Shown: positions 1 through 13,200 of the stretch, piece after piece
How positions within the stretch are numbered: the first letter of the stretch is position 1
How the letters are laid out: each line of letters starts with the position of its first letter
Assembly (NCBI GenBank): GCA_018857735.1
Contig: JABMCL010002401.1
Location: 110,001 to 174,000 of the forward strand
DNA: 64,000 nucleotides
Direction of reading: 5' to 3'
Source of the DNA: Alviniconcha marisindica
Taxonomy: Eukaryota > Mollusca > Gastropoda > Provannidae
Translations under genes and position numbers: made by a program
Notes under the pieces: generated by a model
What the model was told of the DNA's origin: nothing
Databases searched by the model: none
Seen by the model: the letters and a program-made list of their open reading frames with translations, nothing else

Positions 1-935
1 AATACTTTGTGTAAAAGACATTAAGGAACCTAGTGGATTCATAACATTTCAGGACATATGTAACAAAATAGGGAACTCACCTGGCCGAATTCTTAAATAT
101 AATGTCGTGAGAGCGGCTGTTCTACATGTTTGTACACTCATAATGTTTGTAATACAGTAGACACTGAGTTGTCAGACCAACCACTTTTTTGTAACAGAAA
201 AATAAACATGGCGAAAGACTTTAGAAAGGCGCTAATTTCTATGCACAATTCTGTTCCATGTGCAAATGGCTTCTGGAGCAGGAAATTCGGATTAGAAATA
301 GACAAACACATATGGTCAATGCCATCATTAGTAACAAAAGAAACAAGGCTACGGGTTCTACAGTGGAAAGTTTTGCATAATATTTATCCCACAAACATAT
401 TACTTTGCAAGATGAAAGTGAGAGATGATCAGCTGTGCTCATATTGTAATGATGTAGTAGATTACAAGGGAGTTAATTAGCGCTCAAAATATGTAACACA
501 AGTGCAACAAAGACCTGAGTCACCTATGGTAACCCTCAGATGTACCTCTGGTGGAGTATATGTGCCTTGTATTCACATGCATGCCAGGTGAGAGTTACCG
601 TAGGCGACTCAGGTCTCTGTTGTTGTACTTGTGTTATGTATTTTGAGCACTAATTAACTCTCATGTGTGTTGATTCTGCATGAGCACTCTGGGCCTCGCT
701 CTGTTTCAAATTTTTGTTGTAGTAGATTACATTGAACACTTCTTTTTTGACTGTCCAACGATTCAGAAATTTTGGAATTGCACTGAACAGCATATTTTAA
801 ATACTTTTGACAGTCAGATCCATTTACCTGTTGTTGATGTTTTGTTCAGAATAAAACAGAATAATTGTAGGAAGGTCAAAACTAAACAAATAAATCATAT
901 TAATAGTGAAAATGTGTATTAGTATACATTGGACT
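1..935 (+). mobile_element. L1/Tx1-type LINE, C-terminal coding remnant, split by an insertion
   Basis: Reading from base 3, the frame gives CVKDIKEPSGFITFQDICNK, a typical post-RT segment of L1/Tx1-type LINE ORF2. After a frameshift, 130-466 reads KETRLRVLQWKVLHNIYPTN with SYCNDV, and 718-920 continues DYIEHFFFDCPTIQKFWN. These are the LQWKILHNIYPT and C-x2-C...E(T/H)xxHxxxxC signatures of that clade's C-terminus. The coding sequence is interrupted by a 251-bp insertion at 467-717. Frameshifts and the insertion make it a dead copy. Confidence 0.8.
467..717. mobile_element. Fold-back insertion in the LINE, with 14-bp target duplication
   Basis: TGTAGTAGATTACA occurs at 453-466 and again at 718-731, flanking a 251-bp insertion that separates two parts of one LINE reading frame. 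Inside are long inverted arms, 470-533 and 594-660 (about 65 bp each, only a few mismatches), around a 60-bp loop. The last 57 bp (661-717) are outside the hairpin and end in a T run. No coding capacity. The 14-bp duplication is longer than usual for DNA transposons and typical of target-primed retroinsertion. Confidence 0.75.
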
Positions 936-1288
936 AATGCCTTCCTTCCCTTGTCCATGATATTTGAAAATCAGCTCAAGCTCCACTATGTTTAAATGTG
1001 ACAAAGCTTAAAAACAAAAAAGTGTATACTATAGCCAAGGGGAAGAGGAATAGTGCAGGGCATACATGTAATATAAAAAAATATTTTTTAACATAATAAA
1101 ATGCATGAATGAGTGAACGAAAGGAATATTGTAATGATGGATGAATGTTTCTGAATAAACACCCCACAATAATATGCTTGGTAAAAAAATAAAAAAAATA
1201 AAGTTGCTTAGTAATAAGCTGTCATAAAAATGTTGGATTCCATTTGTAATTACCTTTTTTCAAGTTTTAAGTTTCAAGTTTTGCCCAG
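936..1288. other. AT-rich intronic sequence, nothing recognised
   Basis: A-rich stretches only; no repeat or coding signal recognised. Confidence 0.4.
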
Positions 1289-1413
1289 GTCAAATTTTGA
1301 CGATCCTGGGGATGAGCATCAAATTTGTGACAGTGGTCTTGTACTAAGTGTGGCCATGCTTACCCATAATGTTTTGCATCCACCGTCTTCACACATGGCA
1401 CCAACAAGGAGCG
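1289..1413 (+). CDS. RUBCN: Rubicon exon A (first in window), serine/proline region
   Basis: 125 nt after a pyrimidine-rich acceptor ending TTTTGCCCAG and before the donor GTGAGT at 1414. One base completes a codon from an upstream exon, 41 codons follow ([18 protein letters not shown]... ending MAPTRS), and one base is left over. That leftover G plus AC at 7874 makes an Asp codon, so it joins exon B in frame (TRS-D-SSDHSD). No domain is recognisable; it would lie between the RUN domain and the conserved middle of the protein. Membership rests on splice signals, an open frame and phase, not on a recognised motif, so it is less sure than the later exons. Confidence 0.5.
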
Positions 1414-4400
1414 GTGAGTGAATGTTTTAGTTGGGTCATGTAGTCATGTACCTTTTTACCTTTACGATTGACACAAAGTGTTGTGTTTGGCAGATTAAAT
1501 GGTCACTTTTCACTGATACAATGTTCTTTCACATTGGATTATAATTATAAGCAAACTGTTCATTATTCAACATGTTACTGTCAGCAGTGTGCAAATTTAA
1601 ACCGCAGTCTTTGTTCCATAGCCAACTGTTTCTCCATTGACACAACTGGAACTTAGGTCAATGTTTTGATCAGTAGTGACCAGCTGTTGCACAGTCATGT
1701 CCAAGTTTTGATCGAGCGAGCCTAGTTTTTTGTCAGTGTTTCAACTACAGGAGAAAATGTATACGTTGAAGCACTTACTTTGTAATGGCAAAACTACCCG
1801 TGTTTACAATGGCACACATTCCTGAGTTGATTTGCCGCTCTCAGACAGCGGTTTTCTCATTTGTTCTGTTGATCAGAACGGCATGATGCATTGACACTTA
1901 TTCCTCAATACACTTCTGCAACTCTGTGTGTTTATCATTGCTATCTGTGATGTGAACTAAGAGTTAAAAAAATGCGTAGCATAAATTATGTGTTTATACA
2001 ATGTTACAAAAACACAACAACAACAAAAGAAGGAAAAACGTGCAATACGGTACAAATACAGTACAGTGCAGTATATGAAGTAAAATTCTTGTGACAGTTT
2101 ACTATAAATATGCAACATGAAGAGGAAAAAAAGACATACAGCTCAGAATACATCACACTGTGGCACAATGACTAGAAGGGGGGGGGGGGTAACGAGGAGA
2201 AAAGACCAAATGGATTCAAGTTTAAGGAGGGAGGGATAACCTGGTATTTGTGTCATTACATTTCAACTTCAATACTATATGTTAGTAATATTACCTAATG
2301 ATATAAATGTATATTCTGGGAAAAGTCAAAACACACACACACACACACATCATAGTTGTCTGTCGTGAAGCAACGACGACATCATCATAGTTGTCCGTTG
2401 CAAAGCGACGACGATGATGTCAGTGGCACCTCTGGTGTGATCGCAGACCAAACTCTAATGCGCAGATGTGTCCACACACCAGGCAGGCTATGGCAGCAGC
2501 TGGGTTGGCCTTCCACTCTTTCCTGGCTTGGTGTTTGATGTCAAGCTGTGACAGTTGCCTTTCCTCGAAGGCTTGGGCTCTGTTGTGGATTGTCAGCCTC
2601 CAAGCTCTACCATCTGCAGCAAGATGCTCCCAGCCTTTAACAGGGATGTCACAGGTGCGCAGAGGGTTCTTGAGGGAGTCTTTGTAGCACTTTGTCTGTC
2701 CACCCTGCCAGCAATTGCTGCAAGCCAGTTCAGAACAGAAGATCTGTTTTGGAAGACGGCTGCCCTCCATTCTCATCACATGGCCAGTCCATCTGAGTTG
2801 GGCCTTCATGATCAGGACCTCAACACCTGGCATGCTGGAACAGTGAAGTACCTCCTGGTTGGTGACTCTGTCCTCCCAAGAAATGCCCAGGAGCCTGCAG
2901 AGGCAGCAGATATGGAACTGGTCCAGTTTTTTTAGGTGTCTGCAGTAGCATGTCCAGGTCTCACAGCCATACAGCAAGGTTGGGAGGACTACAAGTCTGT
3001 AGACGGCAAGCTTTGTTGCCTGGGAGATACAGTGCTCACACCAAACTCATGTCGACAGGCGCCCAAATGCACTGCTGATCTTGGACAGTCGACAGGAGAT
3101 TTCAGTGTCAAGGCCACGAGATGAGGAAAGGCAACTGCCAAGGTATGTGAAGTCCTCATTCTGCAATGCAGTTCTGTCGATCTTGATAGATGGCTCTGGC
3201 TCAGTGGTCCCTGGGCCACCTGACAGAGGACCTCAGTTTTCTTAATGCTGATTGTCAGGCTGAAGGCCTTGGCAGCAGTAGAGAAACAGTCTCAAATGGA
3301 TGCAAATTGAAGGAGGGAGGGGATAACCTGGTATTTGTGTCATTAAATTTCAACTACAGTATTAACTACTTTTATATGTATATGTACAGAGATGCATACA
3401 TATAAATATGGAGACAATGTTATATCGCCTTATTTTGTATTTATGCATGTTTGATTTCAGGTTAAAGAGGTCACTGCTCCAGAAGGTGAAGTGCAGGTGT
3501 TCTTCATGACACAACGGGGACAACATTAGTATAGCATGAAGCCAGATTCTTCCTGGGAAGCACTGCAGTACTTAGGAACAGCAGAAGAATAATGATCTGT
3601 CTAAATGCAGAACTGTCAACTCACCAGAAACAAATCTTTAAAACTAATTAGGAGGGGAAGAAACAGTGTTAATATGGGAAATTCCCAGTGCTTTGTCATC
3701 AGCTTCCAGATATTGCATTACTGTTTCTTGTCACTTATATTGTTATAATGTGTTACAGTCCAGGTAATGAATCTTGAATGCCAAGTCAATGTCTTTTGTA
3801 ATTGAACTTTACCTGTTTTCAGCAGTAGGGTGAATGTACATTTGTAATTCAAAATGATTTTCTGTTTTCTCAATGAATGAATAATAATGACAACTTGGCA
3901 GGTAATGTTGCTTAATGTCCTCAGATGTCAGTTGACATATTAGGGACAAGCTGAGACCAGTGCCGAAGCATGGTTCAATATAGGTTTACGTCCACGGAAA
4001 CCAGAAGGCTCGTTAGGACGGACAGCCCAGGACGGACACCTCGACTCTCCCACAGCTCCTGAACTATGGAAAATTAACACTGATTTTATTAGTTATATAC
4101 ATTTTACAGAGAAGACAAGTTTACAAACTTTACAAAGGAAAATGTTGTGTCCATCAAAGAGTTGTTACATCCAACAGACAAAATGCTTTAAAAAGGCCTT
4201 TGACAAAACTACAAGCAACCTGTTTGGTGCTGCAGTCATGAAAATCACTGCTAAATCAGGTGGTAACATTTTGTTACAGTGTAGGGAAATCAGCACTGTT
4301 ATCTTATAAGCTGTGAATTGTGAGCATGGGAAGTGTTGTGTCCATCCAGTAATCATTACATCTGACAGATGCAAGGATTGTCACTCACACATGGAAAAGA

Positions 4401-7029
4401 GAACACATTACTCCTTGTCTTGAAAGAACTGCATTGGTTGCCAATGAGACAAGTGAATTGATCACAAAATCATGTCCTTGGCATACAAATGCTATGGAGG
4501 TACAGCACCGGAATACCAGCAGGAGCTCATTCCCCAATATGTTCCTGCATGACTTCTTCGCTCATCATCACAGCCACACCTACAGATTCCAAGTGCTGCT
4601 GAAAAACACACCAAAAAACAGTTGTTGTTTTTTAGCCTTTTCCAGTTCTGCTCACAAGCTCTGGAATACGAACAATCAGGGAAGCAGACTCCTTGTCTGC
4701 GTTCCATGGACGTCTGAAAACGCGCCTGTTCAGTGAATGACTTTGCACCATGTCACTGTGTCTTCTTCTTTTTAAATGACTTTCTATGGCAGTCTGTTGG
4801 ATGTAACACAGGACATCATTGTTATGATTTTGAATATGAAATAAAAAGTGAATTGAGTCAATTTAAGTTTTACTGTCTTGTGGATGGATGTTTATTTTCC
4901 CCACAGATTGATAGCAATTATTATGTTCAAAGCTTAAACCAAAACAAACATTGTGTCCTGTGTTGCATCCAGCCGAGTCACAGTGTCCATCTTTAAATGT
5001 CCTCTCAAAATCGCTTCATCAAGTTATCTTTTTAAGACCTGAAATTGTATACAAAAAAGACTAATCTTTTAAATGATGTGACTTACTAAATGACTTTTCT
5101 GCTTTTATTTTTCACTTTGGTGTCCACCCTCTCAACAGCACCTTTTTGGCACAGCCTTAACTTGAATGTAAAGAAAAAGAAAATGCTGATTGATTTCAGA
5201 AAAACTAACTGTCATTCCAGATCTCTTTATTGATGGCATGAAAGTTGAAAGAGTGACTTAGTACAAATATCTAGGAACAGTCTTAGACAACAAGCTGAAT
5301 TTTAACAAAACACTGATTTGATTTCAAAAGATGTCAGCCAAGAATATTTGGCCTAAGATCTCTTAATGTCAGTGCTGCTGTTTTACTCACTTTCTACCGG
5401 AGTTGTATTGAATCAGTTTTAACATTTTCGTTCCTGTGCTGGTTTGGTGGCTTGAATGCAAGAAGCAAAAATGTCCTGAATAAAGTGATTGTGTGGCAAG
5501 GTTGTGGGTGAAAGACAAGAACACTTAAGTCAGTTGTATGAATGTCATGTGGTACGGAAGGCTAGGGTGATTGTGGATGACAACAGCTATGTCCTTGCTA
5601 AATGTTATGAGATTTTTCCATCTGGTAGATGATTTCGCGTGCCGAAATCTAATACAGTCAGCATCATTTCTGAACAGATCAATCTGTTCAAATGTCAGAG
5701 CAATGTGTGTGTTTGTGTGTGTGTGTGTATGTAAATTACGAAAATTATTAGTTTGTTATACGTAACTTTTATATTTTCAATAACTGTTCTTTGAGTTCTA
5801 AAATCCAGTAAACATGCCGGATCTGATTCGCATCCATTCCAGATCGGCTGGGAAGCATTGGCCAGAAGTGGGCCGGATGATTCTTGCACACCGGCTTGCC
5901 CCCTGACCGGATCTGTTTGGCCAAAACCTGACACAATCAGCCAGAACTAAATCAGATCAGGGCTGGCTTTGCACAATATTATCCGGGACTTCTGTCAAAG
6001 AAAGGAACTGAGTCTGAAAGTTGGAAGCTGGTAGTGGGCCGGTTGCGTCCTGCCAGAAACCAGGCTAAATGATTCCTGCAGACCAGCTTGCTTCCAGACA
6101 GATGCATTTGGCCAAACCCTGACGAGGCCATCCAGATCGGATTTGGGTCGGTTTTGCACAATATGATCCATGCCTTCTTTGGAAAAACGGAGCTGAAATG
6201 GATGCAGGAAGTTGGATCTGGCATATACTATCTCGCTGGATTCTGGCCATAACCAAAACACTTCCACATCGGATCAGCATGTTTACTGGGATGTTATTGT
6301 GTACTGCAATGTGGTTAATGTTCAGTCACATTTTAATTTCTTGAATGAGATAATAAAGTAATCTTGGATCTTGAGTATATGACTGCAGTAGGCCTACCAG
6401 CAAAAATGAAAGTTTGCTGTTACTTTGTAGTAGGCCAACCAGCTAAACTAAAAACTGTTGCTATCACCATTTGCCTGAAGTTGAGTTCTGCACTATGTGA
6501 AAGGGGCTTTAGTTGACAGAATTCAACCAAAATCATTAGAGCTAGTTAGATTTTAACTGAAGGACCCGAACAAAACCTCTGATAGTAGACATTCACTAAG
6601 TGGAGGGACCATGTGTAGGGGACAGCAGCAGGTCATGGGGGGGTAGGGGTGGGGCAGTCAGATCACTGCTTTGCATGTTTTATAAGGATGTGAAAATGAT
6701 TGACTCATATTTTCTATACATTTGCTTATGAGAGAGGTTTGAAAAAAACCTGGCTCTGGCACGATCCCTGTATAAAGGCTGGTACTGAATCTGGTCAGGT
6801 GGCTTTGTTCGGTTGGAGATTCAGAAGCTTTCACTGACCTCAATATTGTCCATGTTGGGGTATGTACTCTTGGCTTTGTGGGGCAGGTTGCTAAGTCTTC
6901 CATGGTAAAAACAGACTTGAAATGAGTTGAGCATTTCAGCTTTGCTGGTGCTGTCACTTTTGAGAAAGCATCTGGGGTTTTCTCATACTCTCCAGCACTG
7001 CCTTATAACATAAGTGTGTGTGTGTGTGT

Positions 7030-7065
<36 letters not shown>

Positions 7066-10000
7066 GTAATACTGTGTAACTTTTCTGTTTTGTAACAATA
7101 TCCATGGTTCATATTTATTTAATTACATTTTTCTTGTGTGTGTTTTAATTACCCCCATGTTTGTCAGTCCTATATTTATGGTACCACTGATATCTTTGTA
7201 ACCAAAGTAGGTATGGTGATGTATTTTTACTAATAGCCAGACCTAGTGCATTGAAGGTGGGCATATATAGTACACTCACTGAGACAATATGAGTGACTTA
7301 CAGTATTTGCCAACACAGTGGGAGGTATTTTGCTGCTCGAGGACAAACCTTGTTGTTGCAGCCTGCAAGTTAAGCTATGTCACAAGCCAATTTCTTGTGG
7401 GTCTGACTCCCACCAGGATGGTAATGTTGAAGTCTTGGCATGCCTCTTGTATTATATCCTCAAGGCAAAGGTTTGTCAGAAAACACACCTTTGTGATAAA
7501 TACCAACAGCTTTCTGGAAGTTTCTGATCTGGTTTTAGGTTCTTTTGGGGGGATCTTTCTGTGGGTGGGTGGTCAGTGTATGTTGGTGGGGGGGGGGGGG
7601 GGGGGATTGGGAGGGAGGGTGGTGGTGGTTGTGTTTTTGTGTAGTATCATAAGATAGACATGGGATGTGGAGATGCACTGAACCTCATCACATTTAATTA
7701 TAATGCATGTATTTTGTATTCAACTGTGATTGTGAGCATTCTCAGTCACTGTTCTTTGAGTTTCAGTAAACCAAACTTTGACCACAGTGGGGTGTTAGTG
7801 TTTTTGTTTTCTCTGCTCAGTGCATTTTTACCCTACATAGATGAATGCACTGTGTGTTATTTCCCTGTTCCAGACTCTTCAGACCACAGTGATGATGCTG
7901 ATGAGCAAATTGAACTTACATGTAAGTGCATGAAAAACCACATGAGCTTAATGTATGTGGAAATTGAAGAGTGATTTTTTGTTGTTGCCAAAAATGGACT
8001 TTGCTTTGTTTACCTGTATATTTGGTTTCCATGCAGAGAGTCAAAATCAACAGTTTGTTTGACCATATGTTCTTCATACTTATCATTCAGTCAACTGGAA
8101 GGGTCATCTATGTGTAATACAATTCACCAAATGGCAGTAAAAGGTGCGATCATTGTTCATGTCACTTATTATCACTTGATGTTTCAGGAGGATTAGGGTG
8201 AAATGAATTGGTTCATGGACCAGGAAGGCAGAAACTGGAAAAGCATAATTTTTGCTATGTTGAAAGCTATATTGCAACCCATACCAGGTTTCAAAAAAAA
8301 AATGGCCAAGAGCTGCCCCTATAATATCTGCAGGTTTTCTACTGTCTTTGGTAGTCTTTTATTTGTGGAAAATAATCTGCCATTTTCAAGGCCTGTGAAA
8401 ATGTGTGAAAAATAAATGTCTCAGTTGAGGTCTTTGACATTGAGAGTTTGTAAATTTTGACTTCTCCAATCAAACAGAAAAGCCAATAAATCCCTATCAT
8501 TGAAAAAAAAAAGAAGAGTTTTTTTAAATAAAATCTGGTGGGTTTGGAGGGGGGTGTAACGGGATGGGAATGGAGGTGAGGCAGGGTCCCAAACCTGGCA
8601 TATTTGAAGAACAAAGAGATGTGCCCCAAATAACAGTGTGCTTAAAGTAAAATCCAAGGTTTTTCAGTATGCAAAATGACCATCAAAATGATTGACAAAT
8701 GAGACACTAGTTTCAGATTTAATGAAATAAAAAATAATAAAAATGTTTAATTGGGTTTTTAATCGATTTTATTTTCTGTAGGCTGGCCGAAATGACAGTC
8801 TCGGGTTCTCCATCAGTCACGTGACTTTCCCGAAGTGACGTCAGTCTGGGGAGTCAGTGCGGTTGCCATCTTAGATTCTTCAGTAAACTGTGTATGCGTG
8901 TGGTCGACAAAAAAGTTAACTATGCCGGCCTACTGTGTTGCCGCGAACTGTAACAATTCGCAGACGACCCCAGGTATAACAATGCACGAGCTCCCGCGCA
9001 ATCGACCCGCAGTGAGGCGAAAGTGGATTGAATTTATACAATTCAAATGAGCTGACTTTCTTGCTGCGCCGCATCACGCCCATTTGTGTAGCAAGCACTT
9101 CAGTGAGTGTGATTTCGCAAACCCCATGGAATACCGCATGGGGTTTGCTTCGAAGCTGACACAATGTTCTGGTACTCTTTCAAAATCCTGCCTGACAGGC
9201 TCAAACTGATACGGCTGTATCCTTGTGGGTCTCTCAGGCAAAGTATCAGTTTCATCTTCGGAGCTCGAGCTGGCCATTTTGCAGCGACTCCCCAGAGTGA
9301 CGTAGTAGGCATATGGTCACGTGATTTGGGCATCATGGCGACGCTTTCGGTACGACAGAAAATGCCTTTTTTTCATGCATTTATGACCCTCAGATCACAG
9401 TTTCACCTACATCATCGTTCTCAGCGAGCTTTAACGGAAATCGTGTCAAAAATCACCCCTAACCTTGGACTTGTCCTTTAAGTCTTCTATAGTCATGGTC
9501 AAGTGCACATGATTATGTATGATGGCTGAGATTCTACAGTGTTTTATTTATAGTTTGTGTGTTGTTTAGTCTCAGGTGCAGAGGCATCCAATCTTGCCAA
9601 GCTGAAGAGCAGTGGTCTCTCCCTCTCCATGGCATCTCTTTATTCAGGTGAGCATAGTAAATCTGTTTTGATGCTTAGCTGAAAAGTAGTGTGGTTGTAC
9701 TTAATTTTTGACTAGCATAAAAAAATGTGAGTACCTAATGATCAGTGTTGGGCTGTGTGTCCAACTGGCTTGCTTGCTAGGCATGGCAAATACTGTAATG
9801 TTGCAGTTTGCTCAGAAATTATAAATATGATTCATGTTAAAATGTACAAGGTAGTAGTAATTGTTGAGCTTTATTTGTTTATACAACTCTCAATGACTTG
9901 ACCACATTTCAGGTTATAGCAGCATCAGAACATTTTTGCTAAAACTTGAAGTGGCATATTTTGGTTTAATTCTTATCTGATTCAGTTTAAACTTTGTATG

Positions 10001-10214
10001 GTTTGTTAAAACACATAGACTGTAATGCTTCTGATTATTGACTTTGGCTGCAGTCAAGGGAGCCATTTCATGAATATTTCAAGCCCTAGGCATGTACATT
10101 TCATACTCTAGAACAACTGACATCAAAATACACAATATTAAAGCCACACAAATTTGTTATTGAATGTTGCCCCACCCCCCACCCCCACCCCCCTCCCAAT
10201 ATAGACTCACACAT

Positions 10215-10258
<44 letters not shown>

Positions 10259-13200
10259 TTACATGAGCCAGGCTGAAGACAGTTGGAAATGTTAGGAGTA
10301 AGAGACCAAGAAATGGTGGGTCTTGAGCTGTGACTTGAAGGAAGACAAAATTTGAGCATGTTGCACAGAGAAAGGGAGATTGTTCCAGATGGAGTGACCA
10401 GTGAAAGAAAAGAAAATATGTCCTTGACATATCTTGCATCTGTTTGAAATATGAAAGTTCAAATTGTCTGCAAAGGAGTGGAGAGTGCATGATGGGATGT
10501 ACAGTTCAAGGATGTCAGATGGGTAAGGAGGAGCAGCGCAATTGATCATGCTGTAGCAGATTGTAGCAATCTTGTATAGTATTCTGCATTCTGCTGACAA
10601 CCAGTGCACATCCGCAAGTCAACATCTTTGCACCTGGGATCCTTGAATGCAAGATGAGCAGCACAGTTCATCACATGCTGAACTTTGTTTACAGGTTTTT
10701 GAGGGATACCAGCTAACAGGGAATTATAATCTAAACAAGAGAGTACAAGAAACATGGCAAGAGTTGTTGTGGCATCAGTGGTAAGAAACTGGTGAATCGA
10801 TTTGATCCTCCAGATCTCGAAGTACACAGTCTGGCTGATTCTGTCAACCTGTTGCTTCATGGTGAGCCCATTGTCAAACATGACACCTAGATTACAGGCA
10901 GAATTACAAAAAGGTATGTCATTTTGGCCAGTTTTAAGAACATCATGATGGTCACAGGATTTTGATGGGTCAGAGAGCAGTGCTTTAGTCTTATTTTCAT
11001 TCAGATGAAGTTGGGTGGTGCACTTCGTTTGTGCAAACTCACTAATAGCCTCTTTCAGATGTAATTAGTCACCACTCTGTCTCTCATCACAGGTTTGCAG
11101 ATGATACTGAACTGTACAAATATGATTCTCCTTCTGAAGCATTCACTCATGCATGGACCATTGAATCCTGCATTTCAGATGTCAAGGTCTGGGTTCAGAA
11201 TAAACTTCAGTTTAAATGACAACAAAAAAGATGTTTTTCTGATAGAGCCTATCCTGGAATTGATCTCCCTTCTTCACTATGTGTGGGTCAGAGTGACATC
11301 CCATTTTCCATTGCAGCTTGGTGCCAAAGACAGCCAGCTTACATTGAAGGAACACGTGAACAAATTCTGCCAACTTGCTTACCTGAAGATCAGACGAATC
11401 AGTTCAATCCGACAGTATCATTCTTTTGAAGCCACCAAAACTCTTGTTTCTTCTTTAGTTCTCTCTAGGCTTGAATATTGTATTGCTCTCCTTGCTTTCT
11501 GTCCTCAGGTTCTCCATAATAAAATTCAAAGAGTGATCAAGCTGCTCAGCTTGCCTCATCTGCAAAGCTCCTAAATCTGCCAACATCACTACTTTACTTT
11601 ACTATCTCCACCAGCTACCATTTAACTGCCGGATTCAATCCTGACAAAATAGTTCTCATCTGCTTCCATGTTGTTTCTGGTACAGCTCCTCCATACCTCT
11701 CTGAGTTTCTTCATCAGTTCAGTTCAAGGTGATACCTGTGTGCTCAAAAAAGCCCATATGCATTCCAGCGTGTCTCACAAGTTTTCCTGATGTTGCCTTT
11801 GACACTGTTCCAGTGTTTGTCTGATTGCCAATGGCCCTCTCTCATCTTTTCAAGGAAGATTGTCTGGTGCTTATTCTTTCAACGTCTCTCTCCTCCAGGC
11901 AATCAGTGGTGTGATGTCCTTGGCTTTCTGCCCGCAGGTAGTGTCTCAAGCTTCTCAGCACTTCAGATCCTCTGAGAAGAAAGCCGCTTGTGAGGGTTGC
12001 TTTGCCCACCAGTTTATCTGCTCAGTCATTTCCCTTCACTCTGGCATGTCCAGGGCAATACACCCACAGGAGTTTTTGAAGGTGGATGTCGACCATTGAC
12101 ACATTCCAGTCTGGGCTTCCCATTCCACTTTTCACTTGTTGTAGCAAGCTCATTGAATCTGTGAGGATGATGGCATATGTGGTCTGACTGTCACCTCTTG
12201 AGGCAATCCAGCGGAGGGCATGGGTTGCTGCTTCTGCCTCCATTGTCAAGCTGGAGGTTGAGACCGAATAGGCTACACTGTCTTCATGGATGTATGTCAC
12301 ACCATGATTGACAGTGAAGTCCCACCCTCTGAGCCATCATTGTACACTATGAGGTCTTGCAGTTTGCTGTTTTCTTGAATGAGAAGCTTGATCTCTGACT
12401 CTGTTTTGCCTGCTGGCCATTCTCAGCAGCACTTTCCCAAGTTTTCTGGGAGGAGTGTCTCATAGAGATGTCGCAATTGATTTGGGTACCTTTCCCACTC
12501 CTTGATTTGCTTGAGCTCTGTTGGCTGGCTTACTCTGCTTGCCCCATCAAGACTTGCCCTGTCCCAGTCTGCATCCCTTTATGTCTTTCATGGCTTTGTG
12601 GAGTAGGTTATGGGGATTTTCAATGGCACTGAAGTATGCTTTGGCCTGCTCCACTTTCTGTCTGGTTTGCATTTGTGGGAGGTCTAGCATGAACCTCATG
12701 GTCTCAGTGGATGTGTCCTTGGTGGTTCCCAGTATGACTCACATTGCCTCATTCTGCACTCTGACTAGCTTTAGCAAATTGTGCCAGTGTCGTGATGCCT
12801 AGTCCATAGTCAATGGCCACCACACTTTAATACATTGTTCAATACCCTTTGCAACCATAACTTTCAGGACTGACTGACCTTTCTTGCACTTCAGTGCTGT
12901 TGTTTCCACATGTTATCTGTTGGTTAGCATTCTGTCAAAGTGGATCCCAAGGTATCTCAGATGACTTTCTTTCAACCACAATGCCACCAGGCATGACTGC
13001 TGGCATTGGTTTGCTTGCTGCAGTGTTGTCACGTGTGCACCACAATTTTTGTGCCTTCTCTGGATTGATGAGAAATTTGGTGTCATGACACCACTGGGAT
13101 ACACTATACAGTTGTTGTTGCACTGCTTCGGCTTCCTCCTGGGAGTCCTTTGATGTTTTGTATATGAGCCCATCATCTGCCAGTATGAGAATCTTGCTGG

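Larger units (their letters stand above)
8641..9482. mobile_element. Internally deleted DNA transposon with long TIRs, THAP and P2X7-like ORF remnants
   Basis: The ends CTTAAAGTAAAATCCAAGGT (8641) and, reversed, CTTAAAGGACAAGTCCAAGG (9482) match. Inverted similarity recurs inward: ATTTTCTGT near 8770 against 9350-9370, TCACGTGAC (8818/9318) and TCTGGGGAGTC (8845/9288). The TIRs are therefore about 200 bp and imperfect. Between them are two facing ORF remnants: a THAP domain on + and an acidic ORF on -. Length and ORF truncation indicate a non-autonomous derivative. Confidence 0.7.

Noticed and set aside
3461..3485. Possible 25-nt Rubicon microexon (acceptor TTGATTTCAG, donor GTGAAG)
   Set aside because: Its phase 0 entry does not fit the phase 1 end of the exon at 1289-1413, which joins 7874 directly.
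5995..6280. Open frames of 70-90 residues on the minus strand
   Set aside because: They lie inside a MITE with a direct duplication; no domain.
10260..11700. 5' inversion of one LINE by twin priming
   Set aside because: The two opposed pieces cover the same RT region, so they are two separate insertions.
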